NCBI GenBank assembly: GCA_900239685.1 | Contig: OENT01000602.1 | Location: 9,495 to 73,494 of the forward strand | Length of the DNA: 64,000 nucleotides | Direction of reading: 5' to 3' | DNA from: Rotaria macrura | Lineage: Eukaryota > Rotifera > Eurotatoria > Philodinida > Philodinidae | Shown: piece after piece, positions 1 to 12,817 of the stretch | How the letters are laid out: each line of letters begins with the position of its first letter | Position numbering within the stretch: position 1 is the stretch's first letter | The notes under the pieces: generated by a model | Database searches by the model: none | Told to the model about the DNA's origin: nothing | What the model saw: only the letters and a program-made list of their open reading frames with translations | Position numbers and translations under genes: made by a program

Positions 1-666
1 CCCCCCCCCCCACGATCCATTAGGTTGTATTTACGAGCCGCTAACAAAAACGTAAAGTAATCGAAAACGGGGGTATACGGAGCGTACCTTTCAATGTAGG
101 CATGTAAAGTTAAAAAGAATGTAACGAATCAGTTAGATACAGCTACAGGCAATTCTAGATGCTGCCGGATCAAATGTACTTTGTAGCTCACCAAAGTAGT
201 CTATTCAAATTATGCTAGTCTTCATGCATGAAATACTAAATGTAAAATAGAACACATTTAAATACCATTTACTGCGAAATTTGACTTTGTGTTTGGTCGA
301 TGATGTGGAAACTTCGTTTTGCCTTACAGTCGTTGAATAGGGTGTATCTTTTGAGAAATGCATGCATTATTAAGAGTTTATTAATACTTAAACAATGTAG
401 AAACATAGGAGATCCTATTCTCGAACGTAGAATCTATGTAAATTGACGAAAATAATTTGAACAGAAAAAGTTGCTTGGAACCATTCAGATACACAAACAT
501 AAACACAATGTAACATACTCAACAGTTAAGAATCATTTCAATAGACCTGTGTATTTGTCTTATTGCACTTGTCAAATAGTTAAAATTCAAAACAGACATT
601 TTATTGTAGAAAAATCAATACAGATCAACATCCTACTAAAGTTTTCGAAAAAAGCAAATGAAAACC
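1..666. other. 5' intergenic stretch
   Basis: The window opens with an 11-base C run, then AT-rich sequence with no convincing exon. The only long open frame (471-722) is out of frame with the signal-peptide exon that starts at 667 and looks like chance. Confidence 0.5.
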
Positions 667-2315
667 ATGCATTCTATCAATATCGTAATAACACTGGCAC
701 TAGTGGCATGTTTTGCTACTGAAACAGGTAAGATCTTTTTTTCTCACCACGTAAAATACAGTTACAATAGATATATACAAGACAAAACAAAATGATTGGA
801 TGTTACATGCCTTATGTAAAAGTTCGTAATGCTGGAACGAACTATTTTAGTATAGAAGTACTACCGAAAGTTGTCGAATAACTTTGAGTCAACTTCCAGA
901 TCTTTTCGGAAAAAATAGTCATACTACAATGGAACATTCCAGATAGTTTCTATAGGCCTGAATCCAAGTAACGTCTTACTTAGGTATAAAAGAAGCTTTG
1001 CAAATAATTTACGAAATATAATGATCACCTTGCTTCTTTCCCGTTCTTATATTGAGTTCGAAACCGTCTGTATCAGGTTCTTCCCATTCTACTAGTATGT
1101 GTAGCTGATTCTATTTAAATGCACATTTCTCATATTTTCACAGTTATATGTGATGGCTTGTTCTACATGCAACGCATGCCGTCTTCCTGTTCACAAATAA
1201 CAGTCAATGTCACTACCGATCAAATTGTATCTGACAATTGTTTAACATATGACTTGAGCCAGATCATGAATTTTACTACTAGTTATACAACCTACATTAA
1301 TTCGAATACAAATCAAACATACTATGCCCGTATTGGTGCATTAACTGTGTTGGGTAGAATCGATAATTACAGTTTGAACTACCAATGTCCACCCGTCGGT
1401 TACAACGGTGTAGGGTCCGGTTGCGAAACTCATCCAAATACACAACTGGTAGTGCTACAAGTCAGTGCTTTAGATGGAAAATTACATGTCATTGATATTA
1501 TACTATCGGGCAGTCCATTTCCATCATCGCAAGATTTGATGGAAAATCAACCACCGTTTGGTAAAGCTCGTATAATGTTTAGCTTAGGAGTTACAATTCA
1601 AACATCTGGATATCTTCAAGTGTGCAAAATTCAAAAAAGTTCACAATGTCCAAATCAGAGCATCAATGCCAAGAAACTTCCTCATCCGTTGCCAAGCAAT
1701 TATGGGTACGGTTTGTTTGGGATTCAATCATTGGATTTTGTTACTAATTCTACATGGATAATGGATGACGCCAATAAATTGCTTATTGTCACTGCAGGCA
1801 CTAATTACTATTATTTCAATGCAACTGGATTCTTTTTTTATGACTCTAACGCAAAAACTTGTGTGTGGTCAGCAACTTGTAATTATGAGTGCGAAGTGTA
1901 TAATTACGATTCTCGATTCTTGGACTATGCTGGTGAATGGATAATCACGAATAAATGGGGAAATCGGCCGATGCATCCATTAGCTGTCGATGCCTGGATA
2001 GGAAATGCAATCGATGCTGCCGGAATATTTCCCATTATCATGTATACTGATAAAGCAACTGGCCATTACCTAGGACTAGACAAACTTGATCCAATACCAG
2101 CAACTAAAATGGGTGCTACTTATTGGTATAGCGAGCATGGTGATACGATACCGAGAGTTAGCGTGAAAGCTTTCAATCCTAGTGTTGTGCAAGTTGGTTG
2201 TGTTAAACAATTTAGCACTTGGACAGGTGTTTGGAAAAATTTCGGGTTTCGTTTGAAAGCTGGCAATGTTGCAAGCATGCTTGCCATGATATTTTTATTT
2301 ATCATTCAAATATAG
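667..2315 (+). CDS. secreted, possibly GPI-anchored glycoprotein of unknown family
   Basis: Two exons are proposed: 667-727 and 1144-2315, joined by a GT-AG intron (728-1143) whose phase matches exactly (phase 1, split Val codon). The product is about 410 residues. Exon 1 encodes MHSINIVITLALVACFATET, a typical cleaved signal peptide, which is missing if only the long downstream frame is read. The mature part has many N-glycosylation sequons (for example NVT, NFT, NQT, NST, NAT) and about a dozen cysteines, so it should be extracellular. The last ~18 residues (GNVASMLAMIFLFIIQI) are hydrophobic after a small-residue stretch and reach the stop, which fits a GPI-attachment signal or a C-terminal membrane anchor. 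I do not recognise the family. Secretion is well supported; GPI anchoring is inference. Confidence 0.8.
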
Positions 2316-2960
2316 AAGCATACGTGCTATCAAACTTTCAAGATAATCATATAAGAACTGAAACTTCATACTAGATTTCATTTTATATCATTATAAAACA
2401 AAATGTTCTTTTTATCTCCACATACTAAAACGTTTTATCAATCTCATGAAAATTTTCAGTGAAATTAAATATTTTCACGATCATTTAAACTAATAACTTA
2501 ACTATATACATATATACGTATATATATATGCTAAAAGGTAATTAGATTTAATTACAGACTCCTTGAAAGAGAATACAAGCATCGCTGAATTTTCCAAGGG
2601 TGTTTAAACCATCAGTCATATACTGTAGCTGATTTCAAGAAAAGTCATCACTTTATAGTTCGATACAAATGTACGTTGTGAAACTGAAAGCTATATTCAA
2701 AGAGCAAATATTTAATCAAGGCTTCGTGGATTAGTTTATAGTAACTCATATTGACCAACTATAAGATCAAGGTCTAGCACAGAAAGGTTTTCTTGCGTAA
2801 AAATAACATGTGTTCTCAAAAAGTGGGGTGTATATGATATTTTCTTACATGAAATAATCTTTCGACATGATTAAATGTTCTCTCATTGGTAGAAAGCTAT
2901 GAATATCAAATGAGAGAATAAGTAAATTGAAAAATTTATTTTCAGTGCTGAATACCGCTT
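2316..2960. other. intergenic, with a short TA-rich microsatellite
   Basis: No exon is seen. An alternating ATATAC/TATA microsatellite-like run lies near 2503-2529. The rest is 3' flank of the secreted-protein gene. Confidence 0.5.
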
Positions 2961-3326
2961 CCCAGTGAAAATTTTTCCGTGATTTTAATCGAATTATTCT
3001 GCAACAAAATCAAAATTGAAATTGATTGATGACTTTGATTATCTCAGATCATGAATTAACCTTTACTTAATATTGTTACTTATTCAGTATGAAATTTTCG
3101 GATTAAAATTGATTATTCTGCAGGATAATCAGTATTTAAAATCGATTGATAATTTCGACTTTGTTGCAAGTTAATCAATTTTAATCCGAGAATTTCATAC
3201 TGAATAAGTAACAATATTAAGTAATGGTTAAGTCATGATCTACGATAATCAAAATTATCAATCGATTTCAATTTTGATTTTGTTGCAGAATAATTCGATT
3301 AAAATCACCAAGCATTTTTCACTGGG
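2961..3326. repeat. long-armed hairpin (foldback) element
   Basis: The ends are exact inverted copies beginning CCCAGTGAAAA. The two arms (about 2961-3130 and 3155-3326) are near-perfect reverse complements over roughly 165 bases with few mismatches, separated by a short centre around 3135-3155. Each arm also contains an internal partial repeat (GATTATTCTGCA then an AAATCGATTGAT-like stretch). No reading frame is present. This is the shape of a foldback or MITE-type non-autonomous DNA element. I could not find a convincing target-site duplication (flanks ccgctt and ttgcgt). Confidence 0.7.
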
Positions 3327-3865
3327 TTGCGTTTAAGATTTTCTAACTGAAAAAGGATTTTCTTATTCTGCACTATTAGAAGTAGCTTAACTTCTTGGAC
3401 ATACAGTAATGCATTCAATTGTATGTTATACAAAAAAACTCTATATGAAGACCGAATCATCATTGAGAATGCCTCAAAAGTCTTTATTGTAAAATGATGT
3501 GAGGCTTACAAGCGTGGGACTGTTTATCTGAGCTTTGGGTGAATTAATGTGATGCACTCGTAAATTCCAACTTGTACACTCAGTCGCATAGTATTCGGGT
3601 GTCAGAATGATCTATCTTGAAGCTTTCACTCAAAATGTGCTGCCTCATAAAAATACCCAATAATATTTATTACTTTCACATCATAATAACATTTTTAAGC
3701 AAAATAACATGCCTGACTTGTTGGTACAGAGCGAGCACTCGATAATCTGTTGGGTTATTCTTGTTGCTGTTATACACTGTTCGTACTACTAGTCTCGACA
3801 GCCTACATAGGCTGTTTTCTTTCGAGAACGTGTTGTTCAGTCTTTTTCAATTGTACTTCTGGTAC
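3327..3865. other. intergenic / 3' flank of the TIR pseudogene
   Basis: No exon is recognised. A possible splice donor (GTAAGT on the minus strand) at about 3870-3865, just past the end of the second TIR domain, would allow a further 3' exon here, but none was found. Confidence 0.4.
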
Positions 3866-6476
3866 TTACTGTTGTAATCGAGCAAATAATTGTTGAAATT
3901 CTGCACCTGTTCATATATCGTCATTTTCAACCTGTTCATTCGTTTGTGTAAAACTGATGTATGACTTTTCAGCAAATACGAGTGCTACGGGACCAGGTGG
4001 TGACCATGTGCTTGTTTCTTGGATTAGCAATGGTATGATGGGCTTAGTTAGAGCATCAGCTAATACCATTTCTCGTCGGCAATTCATTGATATTGTATAT
4101 TTCGGTGTAACACAAGCTAGTACACATAGTGAATTGCGAATACCGTCGTCGATTTTTTCAAATAATGAATCTCTACCACCCATTTGAAGTATACCAAGCC
4201 ATACTCTATAACCTAACAGTGTATGTCATTTGTACAAATCTACAATGTATGATTGATGATCCCATTGATAAGAGATCATCACTTGCGGATGCATCACCAC
4301 TAGAGGAGTGTCCGTCAATGATACAGACTTATTTGTGTCTGACGTCTTCTTCTCTTTTCACTTCGATGGCTGAAGAAAGATGAGACTATCGATTTGAGGA
4401 GTAAACCAATTTTCATATTGCTTGCTGATGATATCCTGATCTGGCGCTGCATGATAAAGAATTTGACCGAGCAATTCAACGAATTTATAATCAGGCCAAT
4501 AGTTTGTCATTCCAGCATTTTTACGATCGAAAAACCGAATAAATAGATATTCGCTCATAATGGTACAGAGAGCGCCTTCGGGTGGCCACGGTTTTTTTTC
4601 CATATGAAGTGGAATTATTTGCTTACCAGTACTCACACATAAATGAACTTCGCGTGAACAATTATCCGATTGAGCAAAATCTGCTGTCATACAGCATATA
4701 GCGACTTTGGCACCACGAATGCCTGCATCAATTTTAGCAAAACGTTTATCACCACCGCTCATCTGTCCGGCATCCATCCAACAACCATAGCCAGCTTCTT
4801 CAAAATGATTTTTCAGGGTAGTTACGGCTGTTTGAATACTTCAATGGTAAAAGAGAAACACGGGAGGAAGTCATTTGATTTCGATGTCAAGTTCATCAGG
4901 AATAATTGTACCAGCAGCAGCGATTACTTCTCGAATAATTTTCTCTGCATCGTGTCGTCCTATTTCGCCAAGCATTTTGAGAAGACCATAAGTAGCTTCG
5001 TCAGTTTTATGTGTCAGATACCATTCATTGAGTAAAGCCATGCACGGTTCAATTTTCATGGCCGAGTGTCTCAGTTCACTTGCCGAATAACCAAAACGCT
5101 TTCCAAGCAAACGCCAATCGTTGTTTGCTAAGCGATTGAGTAGTTTACTCACTTCAATACCCAATTCGGGTACATAAGTCAATGTTGTAGCATCTATAAG
5201 TTCGATTTCATGTGCATGTACTTGTACTTGTACTACTATGTCATTTAGATGCGTGTCGATCACGTTGATTTGAGTACGAATATTGGTTACCTAGAATAGC
5301 AGTGAGTCACTGCAAATCAATACAACCAAATACTTACAGTAAGTTCTTGTTGTTTAACAGTATGAGTCACGTTTTGGACATAGTGCTCTGTTATTACAAC
5401 ACGTTTTTCTATTTGTTCCATATCGTCTTCAAGTTGTTTGATCGCTCCTTCATGGTCTGCCGTCATTTTTCTACCGTGGATATAATCGAGTAACCATTGG
5501 CAAGTTAATTTGGATTCGAAAGCGGTCAGGTCATTGCGTCGAGCTACCAGTAGCTGCTTGTATTTTACTCCAATCAATTGACATCCATGGAAAATCGATG
5601 ATCGAATATCGTTCGATGTATTGCTGTCCTTAAGAAGTTTCATAAAAATTTTGATATTCTCTTTAGCCTTCAGTTAACCACCGACAATAATCGATGGAAT
5701 GAGATACTGTAAGAAACATCCAACTATGCAAATGTCTTGTTGTTCCATGACGAGATGCACTAATTGTTCACGGTGCACATCGAACTTTTCAGGATGACAG
5801 TTAGCCACTGGAACAAATACTTGATAGAGAATGCGAGCATTTTTTAGTATTGAAGCATCTTTAAATGAAATGAAAAAATAATTGAGATTTGTTATCGTGA
5901 TCAAGTCAGGACGTGCGTTGACAATCAACCACAAGAGATAGCCAAATGATTGTAGATTTTTTACATTGTCGACAAAGAACTCGTTTATAGGATCATCAAT
6001 ACGAGCATGAAAAGGCTGTGGACGCTGTGGATACAGCGTCGAGATGAAACCATTCAAGTTAAAATTTGATCATTTTTTAAAATAAATATTATCAACAATA
6101 GAGATGAAACAATCTAAGATTCTTCTTCTCTCTTCGATAAGATTGACGTATTTTGTCACGTTCAATATTTTCGAACTGACTCCATATTGGAATACTAATA
6201 GAGTGATAAAGTATAAGATATAAGTGGATCCTAACATCGATGAGATGAAACAAGATACTCGTGATTAGCAATACTAACTGTATCCAATTTGATCTTTTTA
6301 AATCCAAATAGATTGCGGCAATCAGCTTCTCCATCATTAGTCACAATAGGGAATTTTGTTTTTCTGTCTATAATTGTGAAAACTAAACGATGACGCCGTT
6401 CATCAAAAACACATCTACATTTGAGAACGCAAAATTGCGTCGTCTTTTCATCTACACTTACTTCCAAGCTTGTCAA
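3866..6476 (-). pseudogene. helical-repeat / coiled-coil / death-domain / TIR / TIR signalling protein, broken by six in-frame stops
   Basis: Read on the minus strand, one frame carries, in order: a possible N-terminal exon (6476-6231); a helical, HEAT/ARM-like region (about 6050-5677) that continues past a stop to 5338 and ends in a coiled coil; a 47-nt GT-AG intron (5337-5291, phase 0); a death domain (about 5180-4900, around LLNRLANNDWRLLGKRFGYS); a first TIR domain (4870-4361; GYGCWMDAGQMSGGD, DNCSREV with the candidate catalytic Glu); and a second TIR domain (about 4340-3869; VMISYQWD, GYRVWLGI, NCRREM). The frame stays aligned throughout but is cut by TAA at 5674-5676 and TGA at 4871-4873, 4841-4843, 4358-4360, 4226-4228 and 3911-3913. 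The stop at 4841 falls where TIR domains carry the Trp of a (F/I)SYxW motif. Intact relatives would act as adaptors or NAD-cleaving TIR enzymes. A decayed gene is the simplest reading. The 5' end is uncertain. Confidence 0.8.
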
Positions 6477-6699
6477 ATTTTATTTTATTTTTTCTTTCTA
6501 ATTCATGTACTCATCAGTCGATAGTTTACTGTTCGTCTACTGCAACATCATTTCTTTCTGAGGAGAAAGAAAAAAATTCATCGCGTGTCGATAAAAATGA
6601 AAACAAGTAGACATTTACTGGTGCTGTGCAAGAATAAATACAATTGACAATAATTTTCTATAAAACAGCACTTCTTTTTAAAAAAATTACATAGCAGTG

Positions 6700-9600
6700 A
6701 TGGCAACTGGTAGACTTTCTTCAACGCAACGAATTAATGCTGAGAATCAACAATCTTCATCACAAAGTAATAGAGTTATTAATTTATTTTTATTGTACTC
6801 TTCTCATGACGAATTATTGAAAACGAAAATTTTAACATTCATATAAGAAAGATGAATGAAATGAAGAGAGACGTTTTTGGCGAAAAAACGATGTTTTTTC
6901 TCTTAGAAACATGCAAAAAAGAAACAATCGATGTAATGGCATTTTATAAATAGGAATGTTGTTCACATGTCTAAGTATCTGTGTCCAAATTAAGTCTAAA
7001 GAGATCTGAAATCATTTCAATATCGATTCGAGGGTTTTGTTTGTCAACTGTAAAATATTTGAAGCTCGTACTTTTAGTGCATTCAAACTAGACGGAAGAA
7101 TTCTTTGAATAGTTTTTAACACATATTTGAAACTGATTTTCATAGGAATTATTTTTATTAGGAAGTCTCGAAGTCACATGAATTTCAAATGTTTTCTACT
7201 CTTGATTTTGAAACAATAGAATTTTTTTACCTAAGAAATAATTACAGATAAAGGGATTATTTTTTCCATTACATTGTTAATTTTTTAAAACACTCAACCA
7301 ATGTGATTTTCTTAGTCATTCGATTATTGTAAAGATTAAAAAATGATGAGAAAATCTATAAGAAGATCACTAAAATATAAATGCTAACAATTAAGCACTA
7401 CTTGGATATTTCGTATAAGAATGAATAAACCTATCTATCTGTCCTTTGTAAATTACTGGAAGCTGAAAGTCTCTAACTATATTTCTATGTGAGCTATTTG
7501 AAATGAAAAGATATCCGTAGTAATTTTGAATCAATAATTTGTTAAATATACTAAAGCATTATACTGATATCAAGAATATAAAGTAGAGATTTATTCAGAA
7601 CTCTACCAAGTTATAGAACGAAAGTACTCTTTACGTTTAGCTCGATCGTCATCATTCAACATCACCAACCGCGTAAAGTCTGCAAGCTCAAAAACAACAA
7701 CGAATTCGAATATCGAAATATTTTCTTGCTTTTGGCTTGATGCAGATATTTACAAGACAGATAATAATCGAGAAATATGGGACGAGCTTAAACAGATTAT
7801 CAATCAGCTAGAAGCATTTGATAATGTTGACGAGTGTGAACAAGCCATCAGAAAAACCAAACAGGAGAAAATCGTTCTTATCTGTTCAGACTCGTTAGGT
7901 CAAGAGTTAGTTCCTCGTCTTCACGATCTTCCACAGTTAAGTGCGTGTTATGTATTTTGTCAACGTCAAATAAATAATGAACGATGGACGACCAAATATG
8001 ACAAGGTATATTTCAAATTTGCCATGTTTTGCTAAGACAACGTTTTGCTGTACTATCAATTTTCGATATTCCACAGTATTTAGCAGACTCCATAAAGTGA
8101 TTGAACAGACAGTAGACTATTGTTCTTTATTTATTTTATTGGATTATGTATTTGTAGGATACATAAAATTTGAAAATCATTCAAGGAGCTCAGAAAAAGA
8201 ATGGCTAGCCTTGGTAAGATACTTCTTTGTAAAAAATTTAAAAAACTATTACGAGCATGGCCATTCTATGTCAACCTGACAAAAATCTTATGTTAAATAG
8301 AATTCATTGAAAAGGAGACAATGACTACTCGCACTACTTGTATAACGTAATGTCAGTCAAGAAATTTTTTGTACCAGATCTCGCTGATAAGAAAATTCCT
8401 ATTTCATCGATAGAATTTGATAATCGATAGAGAATATTTATTTTATGAGAACGTGCGCAAGTTTAATCTTTATTTTGAAACCAGCTTCATCAGATAATCG
8501 AAGTTCAGCCGAAGGATTTGACTGAGTAGTTTCAGAGAAACAAAGTTTTCGTCAGATTTCAATGCGGATTAAATCAAAGACAAACAAATAAAGTTTTGAG
8601 TATCTCAAAAGGCAAAACTCAACGAAAAGTACTTTCTTATGTCTGGTGCCGTTTTTCATGTTAATTCTACATAGAATATTCCTTGTGTTGAGAAAAATTT
8701 TGATCATACTGTTTTACACTGTCTGTAAAAGAGTGGAGATATCCAAGTTTCAACCGTATACACTTTGACACTTCTTTGAGTTCACTTTTTTTGAAAAAAG
8801 CAGAAGCGAGCAGGAGACTAATTCAGTAGCAGTACAGTTTTCAGTACGATTCGTATGAAGTACTGCAATTTTATAGATTTTATTCGAAAAATTATTTTTC
8901 AATCGAAAACAGCTAATACTTTCAACAATCAATCACTTAAGATATGAGCTGGTGCTTTGCATGACTGGTCAATTATAATTTTCGGTACTCTGCCACAGCA
9001 AGTTTATTTTAAAATCTTTATTTCAAATGTTAGATTCTACAAGTTTCGAGAGATTACCCGTAGAATTGAAGATAATTGTTATTAAACCTTATTTCATTTC
9101 TGATTACGAAAAAACTGATTAGTTTTCTCTGAGTAGGTGAGAGGAGTTTTTGTTAATCGGTCAAAGCTCATCGCCAAACTTGCTGAAGACCAAAGTACGC
9201 GAATGAAATTCGAAGAATCTATGACAATTGCAGTTATGAGCTGTAATCTACAATCGTTGGAAAGTCGAAATGCTATGTTCATGTGGTTTCAATTATTTAT
9301 TGAAGTACTTCTGCGTATGCATCACACATCAAATGCACGACAAGAGCTTATTGATATTTGTAAAAAAACTTACAAAACTAACCCTTCAGAACTTGCAATT
9401 ATCAATGAATTTGAAGTAAATTACAAATCAGAAAATGCTATCTGGTGGTATACACGTGAATGTTGTCTTTATCGTATTTTAAATAAAGCATTACGCTTTC
9501 AAGATTTTAATATGTTGTTCGCCCTTCGTTTTTTCATCACTGATCTATCCAAACAATTGAATAATGAATATGATCGTTTCCTACGTGAAATACCAACACG

Positions 9601-10687
9601 TGATATTATTCGTGTTTATCGTGGACAAGCAATTCATGTTAAAGAATTAAATTTGATTAAATCGAGTAAAGGTGATTTTATTTCAATGAATTCATTTCTT
9701 TCTACGAGTCTTCGGCGTTCCACTGCAGTTAGTTTTCTTGATACTATTCAAATAAATGATGAAATCGATCGACTCCTATTCGCAATTGATATTGACCCAC
9801 GTAAAAAAATAAAAGCTTTCAGTAATATTACTCGATTGAGTTATTTTAAATCTGAAGAAGAAGTTCTTATTCTGCTTGGTGCACTATTTCGAATTGAATC
9901 TGTTGATAAAGACCATGAGCATCAGTTGTGGATTGCACATGTTACCTTGGCCAACGAAGATGATTATCAATTGAAAGAAACGTTTGCACATATGAAAGCC
10001 AAAATAGGAGACGAAACAAATTTACACTCTCTTGGAAAAATTTTAACAGAAATGGGCGAATATGAACAAGCACGAAAATGTTACACGCGAATGATTTACG
10101 AAGCGCAACTGGATGAAAGTATCGGATATGGTGGTCTTGGATGGGCAGATCATTGGTTAAATGAATACGATGAAGCGTTGAATAACACTAAACAAGCACT
10201 ATCATTAATCGATACGCTTCTTCCTGATATTTGTCAAGAAAAAGGGCGATTGTACAGTGTGATGGGGTTAATTTATTGGAGAAAAAAACAAAACGATCAA
10301 GCATTAGAGTATTTGAAGAGAGCCCTAAATATACAAGCCAAGATCTTACCATTAGACCATCCAGACATCCTAGCGACGTATAATCGTTTTGCTATTACAT
10401 ATAGTTCGATGAACAAAACAGATATGGCTTTCGAATTTTACAATAAGTGTTTACAAATTCGACTGGCTACATTACCTCATGATCATCCTGATATTGCCAC
10501 ATCATACAACAATATTGGATGGTTGCTTAATGAACGCATAGGTGATTATGAAGAGGCATTACGTTATTTTCAAAAATCACTTGCAATTTGTCGCAAAACA
10601 TTACCACCAAAACATCGAGATATCATTCGAACTGAACAAAATATTAGTAAAGTACTCGAAAAAATCAAACGAAAATCAAACAAATAG
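6700..10687 (+). CDS. NAD:arginine ADP-ribosyltransferase (ART) with C-terminal TPR repeats
   Basis: Three exons are proposed: 6700-6766, 7641-8005 and 9137-10687. Both junctions are GT-AG with matching phase (1 and 0), and the joined frame is 660 residues without a stop. Residues ~40-144 form the N-terminal domain often found in bdelloid ARTs (FWLDADIY, DNNREIW, then VLICSDSLGQELVPR). The ART fold follows: Arg306 in YRGQ, the S-T-S motif in FLSTS (residues 331-335) and the E-x-E pair Glu384/Glu386 in SEEEVLI. This is the R-S-E triad of arginine-specific ecto-ARTs, so it should transfer ADP-ribose from NAD to protein Arg. About five TPR/kinesin-light-chain-type repeats fill residues ~425-650 and probably bind partners. 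There is no signal peptide, so it is likely intracellular. Introns 1 (874 nt) and 2 (1131 nt) are unusually long and hold no recognised gene. It is divergent from the TIR pseudogene. Confidence 0.9.
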
Positions 10688-12817
10688 TTACTGTCGGTTG
10701 TCTTTTTAATATTCCCGAACTAGTTTTGGAATAAACGACTCTAGTGAACTGATCTACGTTCTGGGAAATACTGAATAGAAACAAATGATATCGATTTTCT
10801 AGTATCAATGCCACGAGAAAAGATGATTTTTGAAACAATTTTGATAGAGAGATACTTTGGATGCTAGTATATGCTGTTTCAATATTGAAAATAAAACTTT
10901 TTCTATAGATGATCAATACGTCGAAATATTAACACTCAGCCCATGTGTTCAAGAATAACATTGGAGATAAAATAGGTAAGGAAGATGGCTACTTCTTAGC
11001 ATGATCAAATAATTTCGGGTTCAACTTCTACATCTCAAAACAAGGAAGCCGGATTCAAAATTTTACTTAATATACTTCAATACCATCTGCAGTCTTAATA
11101 ATCTCTTGTAAAAAATCACTCTTTATGAAGCTGCACAGTAACTACAAAGAAATCATGAATAAAAGTGAAAAAGAGTTCATTGACTAAGGAAATCGAACAC
11201 TGTCGTCATGTGTTCAAGTGATTCACAGTAAGCGAATGATTGTTTAAAGAATTTAAAACTCCATATCGTACATGAAGAAAAGAGTCAGAATTGAAATTTG
11301 GTGAAGTGTTGAAAAAAGTTTGAATCTAGAAAATAAAAACAAAGAGCCATGAGTAATCTGAAATAAGAAATTTTCCTACATTATCATAAGATTTGATAAC
11401 TTTTACACGGAAACTTTACTATGAGTTGAACAACGCTCGGTTCTTTATTTTTCCGCTATCGTACTTCAAGAAAATTAGATAGTATCATAGAGATATGAAA
11501 TGTATATGAAAGTGATGGTTTCCAGAGACTATCATGAATTACATCAATGCATGAATTTTTATTGTTCCATTTCATGGCAACAGAAAAATCGTCAAGATAC
11601 AACTAAATTATTTAATCTATTTAGTGTAATAAGATGGTTAGAGAGAATCTGTCTTCATTCTACCTTTACTAAGAAACAATGTTAGCGTAAGAGAAATTTC
11701 CTGGTAACATTGTTTCGTATCAATGAAAAGGTTAGGAAACAAAAATACAAGGTGGTACAATTAATTTTCTTTTCTTCTTATAAAAATAACGTGCAGAGAT
11801 AAAATTATGTTCGAGATTCGTTCCAGAACGCATATACCAGAGAAGTGGACGGAAAACAAAGTATCAGATACTATCACTGAAAGATTTTGGAAAATTTTGA
11901 TGATAAAAAATATGTTATTATAATAATTAGATTGCAATTTGATTGATTTGTTCTTATTCCATTAAAGAATAGTAAGATATGCAATTATGTTAGAATATTG
12001 TAAACCACTCGTTCTCCCTACATTGAAATGAACTATGGGTCAATAGTTTCTTCTATCGTTAATCTATTCGACATTAGTCTTGACAACACACAGAGAGTGA
12101 CAGATATTAAAGTTACGCCAATGAAACTGAGTCCAAAAAACATCAAACAGAATCCACCTTCGAATCTTGTTCAGTCGCAAGACTGTATTAACTTCATAGA
12201 GTGGCGATTATACATGCATTAACATATTTCATCATTCTTATGTTAAATGACATTTTGAACTATGAATCTCTATGTAAATAAATGATCAATAGTAGCTAAC
12301 TGTTCAATCTAACATCTATTTATCCACCCCTATACTCTTCACGCTGCTTCTCTCATAGATACGTCAGAGCTCTGTATAAAATAAGCATAGTTAATTTGGT
12401 CTTAATAAAAGATAAATTGAAGTGACGATGATATTTCGACTGCCTGTCTTTTTTCATCTATTTCAGATATAGGTTTCGATTTCTCCACAAAAATTCATAC
12501 TCACTCATCCATCGGTATTTCAATGGTCAAGCATTACATAATGATCTATCTTTTATTCCATTTCGGTATGTATGAACATCACGTGATCGAAATCGAACAA
12601 CTTTCAATCGAATAACGAAAGATTCGACGTACATTCAGCAATGAAAATCTACCTTACTGAACTATTTAGAATTCATAAAGTGCCTCTTTCAATCATACGT
12701 CTCGCCGAAACTTTGATGTAAATGAAAGAAATAATATACAATCACATTGTAAGTTATTGGTGCAAAGCTTCTGTTTAAATGTCAGAAATTACAATAGGAA
12801 TCATACGAAATAAACAG
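10688..12817. other. intergenic stretch
   Basis: No gene is called over about 2.1 kb. One minus-strand stretch near 12225-12045 translates to a possible transmembrane segment (around GLSFIGVTLISVTLCVL) ending in a stop, but I could not connect it to other exons. Confidence 0.4.

Noticed and set aside
3866..5676. TGA read as tryptophan (altered genetic code)
   Set aside because: Other genes here use TGG for Trp and the GTPase-RING gene ends in TGA; only some of the stops sit at likely Trp positions.
8006..9136. Extra gene inside the long ART intron
   Set aside because: The frame at 7977-8279 overlaps the exon end out of frame and shows no domain or splice context.
12045..12225. Transmembrane exon on the minus strand
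   Set aside because: A single hydrophobic frame with no connected exons; may be chance in AT-rich DNA.
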